The notes: generated from the letters alone by a model not told the origin. A DNA stretch of 64,000 nt from Gossypium raimondii (GCF_025698545.1 NC_068569.1:5518001-5582000); one strand, 5' to 3'. Positions 11,243 to 26,978 are shown, counted from the first letter of the stretch. Numbers and translations are program-made.

Positions 11243-11702
11243 TGTTGTTAGGATTGTGTGACCCAAATTATTGTGAAAATAAAATATAAGTGGCAAGATA
11301 GGAGGATTTACAAGTGGCATCCGTATAGAAGTTTACTTCATCTGTCTGATGTTGATTAGAATCAGGTGTTTTAACCTTACTGTATTACTTCTATTTGACT
11401 TTAATTAGAATATGGTTTTACAAACCTATAAATAGACATAGTCGTCTCTCTTTTTGTATTATTCGAATTCGACATAATAAATTATCTTCTCCTTTGCTCG
11501 TGGTTTTTTTCCCGAAAGGGTTTTCACGTAAAATTTTTTATGTTATTCTTCGGTCTATTTTTTTACAAATTGGTAGCAAAACTTCCGGGTTGTTCATCTC
11601 AATCACGGTAATGGCGTCTTTGAAGTATGAAATTCTGCTGTTGGATTGCAACAGTAGATTCGCGTTGTGGCAGATAAAGATGTAGGCAGTTTTTGCGCAG
11701 AT
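11243..11702 (+). mobile_element. Truncated Ty1/copia retrotransposon: LTR, primer site, start of gag
   Basis: An LTR-like segment begins TGTTGTTAGGATTG at 11243 (or TGTTAGG at 11246) and ends near 11567 with TTACA. It is followed at 11571 by TGGTAGCA, close to the initiator-tRNA-Met primer site TGGTATCA. The gag start ATG at 11611 opens MASLKYEILLLDCNSRFALW, the familiar N-terminus of plant copia GAG. The frame stops at TAG (11683-11685) where the family usually continues, and the following codons still read AVFAQ. Nothing after about 11702 is recognisable, so the body and 3' LTR are gone. The element is dead. Confidence 0.8.
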
Positions 11703-12009
11703 TCGTGTTTCCCTTCACTTTTAGTTTTTGAAGTATGAAATCAAAATACGATTTAGGGGACAGGTGACGTCAAAAAAGTTTTGAGGAGCTAGAATTAAAT
11801 TATATATTTTAAAGATAGTAAAAATATAATTTTGCTACTTTTATAATCCATATTTTTATAATTTTTAGAGAATTAAATTAAATTTTTATTATATTTTAAA
11901 ATCTAAAATATAATTTTATTATTAATTTAAAATTTTATAAAGTAATTAAATTAAAGGCTGGACTTTCATTAAATTTAAGTCAAAATAATGATATGGAAAT
12001 CTTACATTA
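11703..12009. other. AT-rich spacer
   Basis: No gene. Decayed AT-rich sequence between the copia fragment and the second promoter copy; its origin is not recognised. Confidence 0.4.
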
Positions 12010-12140
12010 CTTTGTATATATAGAATATAGTCGGTTTGAACATTCTTATTTCACCTGAAAGTCGGGTTAACCAAACCTTTCTTCAAATTCAACATCACTT
12101 AGGATTTATCTTGTTTTAAAACTCTATATATACGCATAAT
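12010..12140 (+). promoter_or_regulatory. Gene-proximal promoter/leader copy of zinc-finger locus
   Basis: Second copy of the duplicated segment at 11113-11240, directly upstream of the zinc-finger frame. TATATATACG at about 12125-12134 is a candidate TATA element 55-65 bp before the ATG at 12188. Inference only. Confidence 0.4.
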
Positions 12141-12187
12141 GCACTCGGTCTTTCCTTTTGTCCTCTTCATAGTATCATCATGAAGAA

Positions 12188-13207
12188 ATGGAGTTTGAGT
12201 CTGGCGATTGGAGTGAGATGTGCGGTGATAGTGATATTAAGAGCGCTGTGATGGTGCCTGCCGGATCTTCTTTCTTAGATTTCTTGGGCGGCTAGTACTT
12301 GAACACCTAGGAAACGAAAACCCTTCCAGATTCAAGAAATAGGGTTTTTTGTACATACTGCAGCAAAGGGTTCAAATCGAACAAGGCCTTGGCCGGCCAT
12401 CTTCGAATCCATAGCCAGCATCCTCCCATGTCAAAAACTGAAGGGAAACACTTTCAAGAAGGCGATGACGACGACAGTTTCTTCGGGTGTTTTGATTGCG
12501 ATGCAAGTTTCTCATCAATGAAGTTGTTGTGCCAGCATATGAGACTCCACCGTGACACCGATTCCAATGGTGTTCACTAGCCTGCAATGCCTCAAGAAAG
12601 CAATTCTTTAAGTGAAGCTGCGACCACTTTCAAACAAGGGACAGGGAGTACGGTCTCTCCAAGGGATGATCACCACAACATAGATTTGCTAAAAGACTTT
12701 AATGGCAACTGGTCTCGAACCGAGAAAAGAGGGTCGAAGAGAACTGCAAGTGAGCACGATATAATTTACAATGCCGAGCCCTTCAAGGTCTATTACGGAC
12801 GGATGAAGACTGAAGAGACCTCAATGGAATCTGAATGGGGAGCCGCTGATAATGAAAGTACAGTGGAGCTATCAGGCAATCGTGTTAAAACTTGCAATAG
12901 CTCTAACAAGTCCAAGTCCTGCCATGGAAGAAGGAGAAGGTCAATGAAGAAGACTAAGGCGGTGAAAAGTGTGCACCGATGTGAGATATGCGATAAGACA
13001 TACGAAACGGGTCAGGCACTTGGCGGCCACAAAAGCTATCATCGGGTGAAGGATCCATTGAAGCAGCGAAAAACCGAACAACAATCGTGCGGTGAAGTTA
13101 AGATGGTGACCAGAATGGTATTGCCAGGGTTACCGCCCGAAGAAGCTGATAAAAATCCTTCTAAGAGGATGCTAGATTTTGATTTTAATATCTCGTATGA
13201 AGAATAA
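12188..13207 (+). pseudogene. C2H2 zinc-finger (ZAT-like) gene with three in-frame TAG codons
   Basis: One uninterrupted frame of 340 codons from ATG 12188 (MEFESGDWSE) to TAA 13205-13207, broken only by TAG at 12293, 12308 and 12578; there is no frameshift. It encodes three C2H2 fingers. The first (about 12350-12415) has FKSNKALAGHLRIH, the second (about 12488-12550) ends CQHMRLH, and the third (about 12985-13045) has the plant hallmark QALGGH. The C-terminal LDFDFN resembles a weak EAR repression motif (LxLxL/DLN type). Multi-finger C2H2 proteins of this kind are nuclear transcription regulators. After the third TAG an ATG at 12587 could still yield a 206-residue, one-finger protein. I see no splice sites that would remove the stops. 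Most likely a recent pseudogene; readthrough or sequencing error cannot be excluded. Confidence 0.75.
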
Positions 13208-13774
13208 ATTGTTACTGTTTTGAACTCATCTTCTACATTTAAACATCTGGTTAAGGTTTTACTCAATTTGTATGGATTAGTATAAGTAAATTAAATTATA
13301 TATGTTTTATGGCGTTCATAATATAATAATCCTCTACCCATTTTACAGGTGCCTAATTATAAGTTTCTTCATTAAAACCCGCTGCCAGGTTATCTAAAAC
13401 AATTGACTTGCGTTGCCTTCTAATTGTTTAATTCTCATATTGATAGTTTAAATAATTCACAGTTTTATGTTACATGTTAAAATTTTTCCGGTTAATTGAA
13501 TTTAAATTTGTTCACATTCTTAAATTAATTACATAATAACAAGTTTTATTTAATAAAAATATTCATCTTAATATTTTAATAATTCTGAGTAACAAATTTG
13601 TATTTGAATGTGTAATGATACATACATATAACAAAGACTTAGGAACTAATTTAAATGCTTAATTACCTTCTATACACTGACCCAAGATTTCTTTAGATTG
13701 TATATATTACCAAAAGCATCATCAAAATATTTTTATATTCAAATAAAATTGATAAGATTAATGTAGATTTGATC
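13208..13774. other. AT-rich 3' flank of zinc-finger locus
   Basis: No gene or structured repeat recognised. Confidence 0.4.
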
Positions 13775-14290
13775 ATGGATCAGGTTGAGTCAAGTTAATA
13801 CAATATTTTAGACCTATTTTTAGATATATCCTCCTCAGTTTGAAAAATAAGCTTAAAATTCTATTCAAACCCGACCAAAATTAAAAACACTAAACCTAAA
13901 TCGACTCGATTAGCCTATATTAATTTTTAAAATTATTTTATATAAAATAAATTTAAAAATATAATACATCGAATATACTAAAAACATTAAAATAAATGTT
14001 TCTCAATGAATTAAAAATATTTATACTTAAATAACACTAAGATAATTGCAACATAACAAACAAATGCCTCTAAAATATTAACAAAATTAACAATAAAATA
14101 AAAGTCATATAATATCCAAACAATAATAATAGAGTCAAATGACAACAAAACAACAACAATAAAAAAAATTTAAACCGATTCAGACCGAACAAAACCACAA
14201 AATCCTACTCAAAGCTTGATCCATTAAAAAAAAACCTCTATTTTTTTGTCCAAATTCATTTTAGGATCATTCCCACCGAAACCTTCAAGT
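13775..14290 (+). repeat. Degenerate copy of the hAT-like element at 25286
   Basis: Shares ordered words with 25286-25908, such as AAAAACATTAAAATAAATGTT, TTATACTTAAATAACACTAAGATA, AAATGCCTCTAAAAT and TTTTTTTGTCCAAA, on the same strand. Its GC-rich ends are largely decayed. Confidence 0.6.
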
Positions 14291-14742
14291 CCCATTAGTG
14301 CAAATACAACGGTTTAGGGTCGGTAGCAGTTGCAACCACTTACCGACTAATACTTTCGCCACTGTAGTCATTACATGTTTCCTGAAATATTTTTCTTATT
14401 AATGAACTATCAATCACCACAAGCGTGATCCATACTGATAATTAAGTTGCTAAAACTTGCATCAAATCATTTAATATAACATTCAAAACAGTCATGACTT
14501 CCATTTCCGCTTATGCAATCTGCAATGTCACTAAAACTACTTTGGGCAAGCTTTAACTAAATCAAAACATAGAACATCATTAAATACTTGAAAATCCTTT
14601 TCATCTATGCTCACCATAGAGCAGAAGCACTAGCAAAGCACAGTTCAAGCAAAAATATATATATTCGAGGGGAAAGCAAGGGGCAAAAGGTGATAACATG
14701 GCCAATGGCACTCTCAACAGCTGTGGAAAAAAACTGTGTCCT
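14291..14742. other. 3' region of eEF1B beta gene
   Basis: No separate gene seen. The right part should be the 3' UTR of the minus-strand gene ending at 14743. Confidence 0.4.
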
Positions 14743-16758
14743 CTAAATCTTGTTGAATGCAACAATGTCACAGCTTTGAATGTATTCGTTGCGTGGCTCT
14801 GTCGTGAGGCACTCCTCTATAAGGGTATCAACTGAAACAAGATCATCCACTATGGTAAGCATGATCTGTAGCTTCTTGATGCCATAACCAACAGCAACCA
14901 GCTTTGCTGCAAATATTGAATTAAAAACATATATAATCATTAGGATAGGCACTGTATACAACATGTGCACCAACTACGCTACTTGGACTCTTCATTTTCT
15001 ATAAAATACCCAAGTCTTGTACATATACAGACATGAATGTAAAGATATAAATATACTTGTGCCGGACATATACATGTATCCAAAACTTGCCTTTCGAGCC
15101 CAAGTAACATAGGTGCAAATTGTTTTTGACACATATCTAAGATTAAAAGAAAGTAAAACCAAACCATACATGCTCCCCACAAAAGTCCAGGCATCTCAAC
15201 GGATCGAACAGCTTCTTCCAACTTCTTCATATCAGTCTCATCATCCCATGGTTTAACATCCATGAGAACAGAGGACTTTCCACCTGCAAGAATCAATAAT
15301 GTCAAAAGACTACAATAATCAAAGCAGCAAAACAATGCATCCTCTGTATGAAACGAAAATGGAAGGGTCAAATTACTTTAATCAACAAACTACTTACTTT
15401 CTTTCTTCTTAGCTGACTTCTTTGCAGCTTCCCTCTCCTCTGCAGCTTTCTTATCCTCCTCTGTCTCATCACCGAATAGATCCAAGTCGTCGTCATCATC
15501 TGCAGCCTGTCAGCATAAAACAGGTAAAACAATTAACAAAGCAATTGAAACAACAAAACTGATAATCAGAGGAAGAATGCCAGAGGTTATTCTCCCCAGC
15601 ATTAACATTTTGTTATGAATAAGCTTCAAAGTTACTAGCACTTTTCTAGAGGCAATTGCTTTTCTTTTCTTTGGGTATATTTGAGGAAGCAAAGGGAAAA
15701 AGAGAAATCAAATTTTAAAACTTAAACTCGAGGAGAGGAGACAAATCAGGACGAGACCTATATATTTATGAAGTTTCCAATTCATACAATCAAATTACAA
15801 TTAAAACTAATAGCAAAACAGACTGATTGTCAGAGCTTGTTGAATAGATTACACATGCAGGAATTTCTTTTTCCTCAAAGAAAAAAGAGAGCAAAATTTA
15901 GTATGTTTTATTCAAGAGGTGATTTAACTGAGTATTAGGAAAAATCCTACTGCTCATCAACTAAATGTTCAATCTTTCAATAAATACACTATTCAGTTAA
16001 CTATTTAGTATCTTGCTGATATACTCTGTAGGCTATAATATTTAACCATAGTTTAAAGGTGAAATTTCACTCTACCAAAGTCTTGCATTTGATAACTACA
16101 AATTAAACTATGACATTCTCAACCCTCCATTAATAAGAGCCGATCGAGCAAAAACTTAACATAACTATAAAATTGGGTCCAATAAGTCAACTTGAAACAC
16201 ACCTCAGCTTTAGCAGACTCAGCTGGAGCAGCTTTGCCACCAAACCCAACGCCAACAGCTTTGCCAGGGAAGCTAAAAGCAAATTGAAAACAATTATGGG
16301 TTTTCTAAGACATAATCTTCAGACTCAATAAATTTTGCAAATACGGATCATGCCAAGCAAAGAAAAACTCTTATCCTAAAACAGGGTATCATGAACACAA
16401 CAAAATGAATAAGAAACATTACCTGGCGGCAAGTTGAGAAGAAACAGAATTATACCACTGGCTAACATTGGGGAAAGAATCACCAGGGTTCTTCAGAACA
16501 GCAGCATAAACTTTTATGTCATCCTTGGTCAGCTTATTCCTGAAATAAAATAAAAGAAAAAGAAAAAAACAAAATTCCCATAAATATTTCATTACTAATA
16601 CTAAAAAAATTCAAAAAAAAAAAAAAAGGTTGAGTTCGGGGAAAATAGGAAGAAGATAGATAGGGAACTTACCCAGAGATGTAAGATTTTCCAGAGAGGA
16701 AGTCATTAAGAGCTTTAAGACCAGACTCGGTGTGGAGATTTGAGAAAGTGACGGCCAT
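14743..16758 (-). CDS. Elongation factor 1-beta (eEF1B beta)
   Basis: Exons in transcript order: 16758-16673, 16539-16423, 16272-16203, 15506-15398, 15283-15170 and 14906-14743. Together they give 219 residues, in the usual size range. The protein is the guanine-nucleotide exchange subunit that recharges eEF1A with GTP during translation elongation. The N-terminus [18 protein letters not shown] is the conserved GST-C-like region. The middle carries the acidic [16 protein letters not shown] signature followed by a lysine-rich stretch. The C-terminal catalytic domain runs from [16 protein letters not shown] through the end CDIVAFNKI, which inserts into eEF1A. All introns are GT-AG. The third intron (15507-16202) is the longest. 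Plants have eEF1B beta and delta forms; I do not separate them here. Confidence 0.93.
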
Positions 16759-16849
16759 TGGGTATTAGAAGAAAGAAAAAAAGTGCGAGAGATGAGGAGA
16801 TCTGAGCAAAAAGGAAATGAAGCCGGAGAGACGAGTTGAGAACGATAAT

Positions 16850-16898
16850 GAGTGATATATATATGGCGGAGTCACATTGTGAGGCTACTAAAACCCTA
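16850..16898 (-). promoter_or_regulatory. TATA-like stretch and telo-box-like motif of eEF1B beta
   Basis: A TATATATAT run at about 16854-16864 lies ~100 bp before the ATG on the minus strand. AAACCCTA at 16891-16898 (plus strand) resembles the telo-box (AAACCCTAA) known from promoters of plant translation genes. Motif reading only. Confidence 0.4.
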
Positions 16899-17919
16899 GA
16901 TATCGCAAGTGCAATGGCATATTCCAATTTTAATTAAAAAGATATTTTTAAAATGTTTAAATTAAAGGGATAAAGGAATTTTTAGTCCTCCAACTTGATA
17001 ATTTTTTCAAATTAGTCCTTGAACTCGACAACTTTTTTCAGTTTTGGTCCACATTCAGATAATAACATAGACAAAAGAAATTCAAGCACCAAGTTGAAAA
17101 AGATTATCGAATTCAAAAACTAAATGTTTCATTACCTCTTAATTAAATGTAAAATCATTTTGTTGAGTTAATAATGTGTAGTTGAATTCAAATATTCATA
17201 TAATATAGAGAAATAGATTTTGGTAAAAAGAGCTCACTTAAAATATCAATCCGACTCAGTCTCTACTATTCAATATTTGGATAGTCTAATTTTTTAAGTT
17301 TTACATATATATTTTTTATTTTATGTATTGTACATATTTTATATTAATATAAAAGTAGAGATGTGTATATCTAAATTCATTAAATAATCGAATTATGTAT
17401 GATATTAATTTTATAAGTAAATCTGAACTATCTTCGTTTGTTTAAATAATTATATTTTAAAATTCAATTAAAATATAAATTAAACTATATATTTTAATTA
17501 TTTATTATTGTTGTGAGGAATTGATATTCTCAAATATATATATATATATATAATTCTGAACAAAATAATTACTTTTAATACTTTTATTAACATCACTTTA
17601 AAAACTTTAGTGTTAAATTAAATATTAAAATCAAATTTAGATATTAAATTTAAGAAAAAAACTCAATTATGAAATTAAACATTCAAACAACACTAGTAAC
17701 TCTGGATTTAAATGTTTTTTTATGCCTACCTACCATGTTTAGACATGGAAAAGGCAATTTTTTTTATAGATAAAGACACCTTCAGGGATGCATAAAATGG
17801 TAGCCTTATGAAGTTGTGTTTTTGTTCACAAAAAAAAGGCAGAACTTACAGAGCCGTAAAGCAAGCATAATACAAAACTAAACAAGAAGCAGGTAATGTA
17901 AAGAGATACAAATTACAAA
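16899..17919. other. AT-rich intergenic DNA
   Basis: No gene. Contains a (TA)n run at about 17529-17551 and the 3' flank of the beta-glucosidase gene on the right. Confidence 0.5.
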
Positions 17920-21554
<3,635 letters not shown>

Positions 21555-22270
21555 GTCTCATGAACTCTAAAAATAATTAATGCAACTCATCAACTAGTAT
21601 TTTGTTCTTTCAAGTTAGAAGCTGTGGGGTTCTGGATATTGAATGGTTGGAGGGAGTTAGATGTCGGGCTTCTTCAGGTGTACACGTTTGTTCCACGCGT
21701 CCAATATCCCTGGATTATATTATTCCCTGCTCCATCACATATTCATCCCATTATTTTGACTCTAGCCTCTAGGTACGATGAAATAAAAATAAGAACCATA
21801 GAAAATTTAACAAGTATAAATTTTTTGTCAAATTGATAAAAAATTATAAATGTCGAGGATTATAAAAATTATTTTACCTTTTCCATTTTTAATTTTAATG
21901 ATAAAATTAAATTGAGAAGCCAAAATTTATAAATAAGAAAATACAAAGATAAGAGTATAAAATTTGAAACCTTTAAAAGAACTCATTTAATATTGTTGAT
22001 GACCATTTTTGTGGTCAAAATACGTTTATCTGTTTAACCATAAACACAATGGTGAAAATTACAGAGATCATCAAACCAATGGTGAAACTTCATTATTTCT
22101 CTTTCAATATCTTTCTACAATATTTGGTACAACAAAAATGGTTCATGTACATAGGGATTTTGATGTTACAATAATTATCACGTATTCAACACCTGTCTGA
22201 CAAACTTGAGATATAATAAGTGAATTCGTCCGAGATAAAAAGAAGAAAGAAAAAAAGAAAACAAAATTTC
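21555..22270. other. Intergenic: beta-glucosidase promoter side and kinase 3' flank
   Basis: No gene. Both neighbours are on the minus strand, so this 0.7 kb should hold the promoter of the beta-glucosidase and the 3' UTR of the kinase. Confidence 0.5.
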
Positions 22271-24694
22271 TCAACGTGAATTTGCAGTTGGAACTCTTGC
22301 CTTGTGAGGGCTATTCACATGCTTAATCCCTTGAGAATGCAGCCTTGCTGGTGACTGTTGAGGTGGTGTTCTTGGTGTATCCATTGTTGTATGGATTCGT
22401 TCTAACGAAACCCGAACATCGGCCATGGAAGGCCTGTTCTTCGGATCCGTATGTAAGCACTGCAATGCGAGAGCAGCCGCTGCTTGTGCTCCTTTCTTAG
22501 AGTACTGTCCCCCCAACCTTGTATCCATAATCCTTAGCATTTTCCTATTGTCACCTAGAAAGGGTTTTGCCCACTCCACCAGAGTTTCTTCCGACAAACC
22601 AGCTCGGTCATCATCCATTACCCGTCGTCCCGAAAGTAATTCTAATAGTACAACACCGAAGCTGTACACGTCACTCTTTGGGGTCAGACGACCTGCAATG
22701 TTTAAACTAGTCCGTTAGTTGGATCGATACCCCTAAGTCGAAAACCAAATGCTAAGAAAACAAGTTTGAGAAAACAAAGATGATATCAATGATTATATCA
22801 ATGCACCAAGATGGTAATGTTTCCCAATATCATCTCTTTCATGATCTTTATATCTTCCAACCCGAAATCGTTTTTGTGTCGAATATAGCTATAGTTGCCT
22901 GTATTGCAGACTGCAGTTAGTTTCACCTCTCAAAGTTTCTCTTTTAATTTAATTCCCCAAACAGTGAAAAAAAACGGTAGCTGGTATGATCATGTGTATT
23001 AAACGTTTCAAGTTCAATAACTCCTACCCTCTGGAAAAAACGTAGGAAGAAGCAGAAAAATATATAGCCACGTAGGCCAAAAAGCATGCTGTTTGTTGGA
23101 ATCTAGGCGTCCCAACTCACTGCTAAATGTGACCCGTTTCCCGAACTTATTCGTAAAAGAGGATTCAAGAGTAGTATTCAAAAGAAAGATGATGGACACC
23201 TGTTGCTACATATTCAGGGGCTGCATAACCTTGAGTGCCTACAACTCTGGTTGAGACATGGGTGTTATCGCCAGTTGGACCATCTCTTGCCAAGCCGAAA
23301 TCTGAAAGCTTTGCATTGTAGTCCTACATGAATTTATACAGCAGCAGCATTAGTCATTCAATTAAACGTTTGATCAATAAAAAGATCTCAGCTATACAAG
23401 TCAATCACAAGTCAGAACTTTCCCAGGCATCAGCATACCGAATCGAGAAGAATGTTGGAAGCCTTTAAATCACGGTAGATCACATTAGCATTTAAACTAT
23501 GTAAAAAGGACAATCCCCGTGCGACACCCCTAGCAATGTGCATCCGCGTAGCCCAGGAAATCGGTTGAACACTTTCTGAAAGAAGAAAAACATTAATGGT
23601 TAGCCAAACCGTAACACTATAGCGGCCCTGAACAAGGCTTCCACGGATGGGAGCCAACCGTGTCCATACTGTTTAACTCCGTACTTTTATGCGGCAATGC
23701 CGCAATGGAACAGACTATAGGGTTTAAGATAGATAAATGGAAAAAAATGAGCAAAATCTGTAGAAAATGAGATGCTTACTTCTAAATAAATGATTCTCCA
23801 AACTTCCCTTTGGCATAAACTCATAAACCAAAAGCCTATTCTCATCCTCTGCACAATAGCCAATTAGCTTCACAAGATTTTCATGGTGAAGCTGACCCAA
23901 ATAGTTAACTTCTGCCTACAAGGTTTATCAGAGAGGAAATCAGGTACACATATGAAGTTGAAAAGAAAACAAAATCAAACGAAGAAGAGGAAATAAAACT
24001 TGTAAACTGGAGTACATACAAGCCATTCCTTGTGGCCTTGAAAGCTTTCTGCCGCAAGTCTTTTGATGGCTACAACAATTCCAGTTCCGGGCTTGGTAGG
24101 AGCCAAAGTGTTCTCATCAAGCCAACCTTTGAAAACGCATCCGAATCCTCCCTCTCCGAGAAGAGTCTCCGACCGGAAGTTTTTGGCGGCAGTTTTAAGA
24201 TCAGAATAGCTAAAAGCTTTGAGATTGCTAGAAACAGATGTATCAACATTGAGATTGCTGGAAACTGGTGTATGAGTCTTTGAACCACCTAAAATAACAA
24301 ATAGCAGAAGCTATAAATGTGTTGCCCTCTAAACCATATATGAAAGCTGCACTTTATTGTTGATGAATATGTGAATTAGGCTCAGAATTTATCGTCTTTA
24401 GTTGCTTAAAACACACAGCTACTGGACCCCTTTGTAAGATTCAGATCAAATACATAGAACTGAGGATTCCATCAAGAAATTGAATGGGGATTAATCCATT
24501 ATAAACCAAGTGAATTTTGCAAGATCTTTGCTGGGGGCAACACATAAAGAACCCAAGCTACACAATCCATGATGTATACGTGTGAAAATCTTAATTTTAG
24601 ACAAAGAAAAGAAGAGGAATTGAATGAACAGACCTGAAAAGTTAGTGGAAGAAGCATGACCGCACTTAGCAGGTTTAGGCCAACAAATTCCCAT
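22271..24694 (-). CDS. PBS1-like receptor-like cytoplasmic kinase (RLCK-VII)
   Basis: Exons: 24694-24634, 24288-24020, 23915-23780, 23575-23439, 23323-23200 and 22692-22271, giving 382 residues. MGIC at the N-terminus offers a myristoylated Gly2 and palmitoylatable Cys4, matching plasma-membrane anchoring of this family. The kinase domain has the glycine loop GEGGFG (residues 65-70), VAIK (Lys96), YRDLK with catalytic Asp191, DFG (209-211) and GYAAPEY. There is no extracellular or transmembrane part. A basic, proline- and serine-rich tail follows the kinase domain. RLCK-VII kinases relay signals from receptor kinases in immunity and growth. The first exon covers only the lipidation segment, as usual in the group. 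The specific PBL number cannot be told from the sequence alone. Confidence 0.92.
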
Positions 24695-25067
24695 GGGAGT
24701 GGATGAGATAACAAGAAGAAAGAAATGGTCAAATCATGAGGAAGGTAATTAAGTTGTATTTCTCAACGAAAATGATGAACCATTTAAAGGGTCGAAGAAA
24801 AAAATATGGTAAGAGAAGAAAATAAGCCAAAAGTCCAATTTCCCATTGAAAGAGAGGCATCTGAATGAACAAGTAGTCAATGGAAGATGGTGACCCAAAC
24901 CAAACCAAAGCCTAGGCTGAACTGGATGTAAAATATCTACGCTGTTTTCATATTAAATAAAATTTATTATGGAAACCCATTGCTGAATTTTGTACCTCAC
25001 ATAATAAGCGATGATATTTTGACTATTGACTTTAAACTAACTCCATGTGCCCTACCGTGTTGAATAG
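24695..25067. other. Kinase promoter region
   Basis: No gene. Upstream of the minus-strand kinase ATG; probable leader and promoter. No clear TATA box chosen. Confidence 0.4.
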
Positions 25068-25076
25068 GTAAAAGTG

Positions 25077-26978
25077 CGCTTTTTTACCTAAATAATATAA
25101 AAAATAAAATTAATAATTGATATGGCCCAAGAGATTATTTATCAAAATGGTATAGTTTTACTCGTGCAGTTTGTTAAATCGGCGACACTGAACTGAAATG
25201 TAATGATCTAAAGTATTCAAGGATTTGATATGCAAAATTTTATCTTGAGTGGCTGCTGGAAAAAAAAAGTGGAAGGAGCTGGCGGTAGAAGTGTGCATGA
25301 GCCAGGCCAAGTCGGGCTCAACTAAAAATTTAGGCCCGTTTGCTAGGCCCGGGCTCGGGGCCTAAAATTTTGCCCAAGCCCGACTCGAATAAAAATGTTA
25401 AAATCCAGCCCGACCCGGCCTGCCCATATTTATTTTTATATTTTTTATATAATTTTAAAATATATATAATACATCAAAAATACTAAAAACATCAAAATAA
25501 ATATTTCCCAACAAATTAAAAATAATTTTTTAAAAATATGTATACTTAAATAACACTAAGATAGATGCAACTTAACAAGCAAATGTCTCTAAAATAATAA
25601 CAAAATTAACAAATGTCTTTAAAATAATAACAAAATTAACAATAAAATAAATTTTATACAATATCTAAACAATAACAACAAAATAGTAGCAACATAATAG
25701 TAAAATAATGACAAAATATATTTAAAAAAACATATTTTTTTGTCCTTTAGTGAATTCGGCAGGGCCCGGGCCAAAAATGCCTTACCCGAGGCCCGACCCG
25801 TTTTTTAAATAGACCTTATTTTTTTGTTCAAGCCCATTTTTCGAGCCTATATTTTTGTCCAAACCCTCCCACATTTCGGGCAGGCCTTCGGGTCGAGCCG
25901 GGTGGCTAGTTGGCGGCACCAAACCTTAAATGGCTAATTCCCTTGTAAACCCTTCTTATTTATTTTTTTTCTTTTTATTCTCCTTCAATTCACTACATTG
26001 TATTTAAACAAATCTTTAACCTATTTTTGTAGTTAAATAAACCCTTAACTTATGATTTTTACTCATAAAATCCATTTATTTTAATATTAAAGTAAATATA
26101 TTTTACCAATATTAAAAGGGTTTTTAATATATTAACCCTGCTAGACTGTATGTTATTGAACCTCTTTTGCATTGCAAAATTTGTTTGATTATTTTCAATG
26201 CTTAAGAATCAATGAAAACATAGATGGAAGGCTAATATACTAAAAAGTGCTTAAACTATTATACTTTGTTTAAACAAGCTTTTATACTATTTTTGTAGTT
26301 AAATAGTCCTCAAACTATGGATTTTACCCATAAAAGTCCTCAATTTTAATATTAAAGTAAAACTATTTTTAAAAAATATAAACTAATTCGCATTTTATGT
26401 TGGTGTGAATTTAATAAAATAGTTAAAAATAAAAATTTTAAAATTTCTTGAGAGTGCTTATATACATGACATTCTTAACTACTCTTTTGAAATTTTTATT
26501 TTTTTAGATTTTATGTTGATGTTAAAGTATATATAATTTTATTGCATCAACAAGAAATTAAGATAAGAGTTTGAAATTCAAAATATATTTACTTTAATAT
26601 TAAAATAAAGGGCTTTTATGAGTACAAATCATAGGTTTAGAGCTTATTTAACTAAAAGAATAGATTGAGGGCTTGTTTAAACACAATGTAGTGAGTTGAA
26701 GGAAATAAAAATATATATAATGAGGGTTTACAAGGTAATTAGCCACATTTAAAGTTTGGTGCTGCCAGCATCCTTTCACTTTTTTTTTTTCTAATAGCCA
26801 CTCAAAATGAAAAAGTTGCATATTAGATCCCTAAATACTTTAAATCATACATTTCAGTTCGATACTGCCAATTTGATAGGCAATACCAGTAAAACCATAC
26901 AATATTGGTAAATAATCTCATGGGCATACCATTTCAATTATTAATTTTATTTTTTTGTATTATTTAGATAAAAAAGCC
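25077..26978. mobile_element. Non-autonomous Mutator-like element with ~400-bp inverted arms
   Basis: Perfect 9-bp duplication GTAAAAGTG at 25068-25076 and 26979-26987, the length typical of Mutator-like elements. The termini CGCTTTTTTACC and (reverse strand) GGCTTTTTTATC match. The left arm is 25077-25285 plus 25917-26104 (397 bp); the right arm is 26581-26978 (398 bp). The two arms pair along their whole length at roughly four bases in five. The left arm is split by another element (25286-25908). No transposase frame is present. The core holds an extra partial copy of the inner arm at about 26230-26370. Confidence 0.85.
25286..25908 (+). mobile_element. hAT-like non-autonomous element inserted in the MULE arm
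   Basis: The GC-rich ends (TAGAAGTGTGCATGAGCC at the left, GAGCCGGGTGGCTA at the right) surround an AT-rich core. Flanks GCTGGCGG (25278-25285) and GTTGGCGG (25909-25916) form an 8-bp duplication with one mismatch, the length used by hAT elements. The uninterrupted right arm of the host element reads GCTGGCAG once on the reverse strand, so it acts as a natural empty site. Terminal inverted repeats are weak beyond TAG...CTA. No protein is encoded. Confidence 0.7.

Noticed and set aside
16715-16927. 70-codon minus-strand frame over the eEF1B beta leader
   Set aside because: Shifted relative to the conserved [12 protein letters not shown] start and has no homology; it is a leader-region shadow.
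24499-24732. Alternative 77-codon frame at the kinase start
   Set aside because: Different frame from the MGIC start, no kinase homology; the MGIC frame joins the kinase exons correctly.
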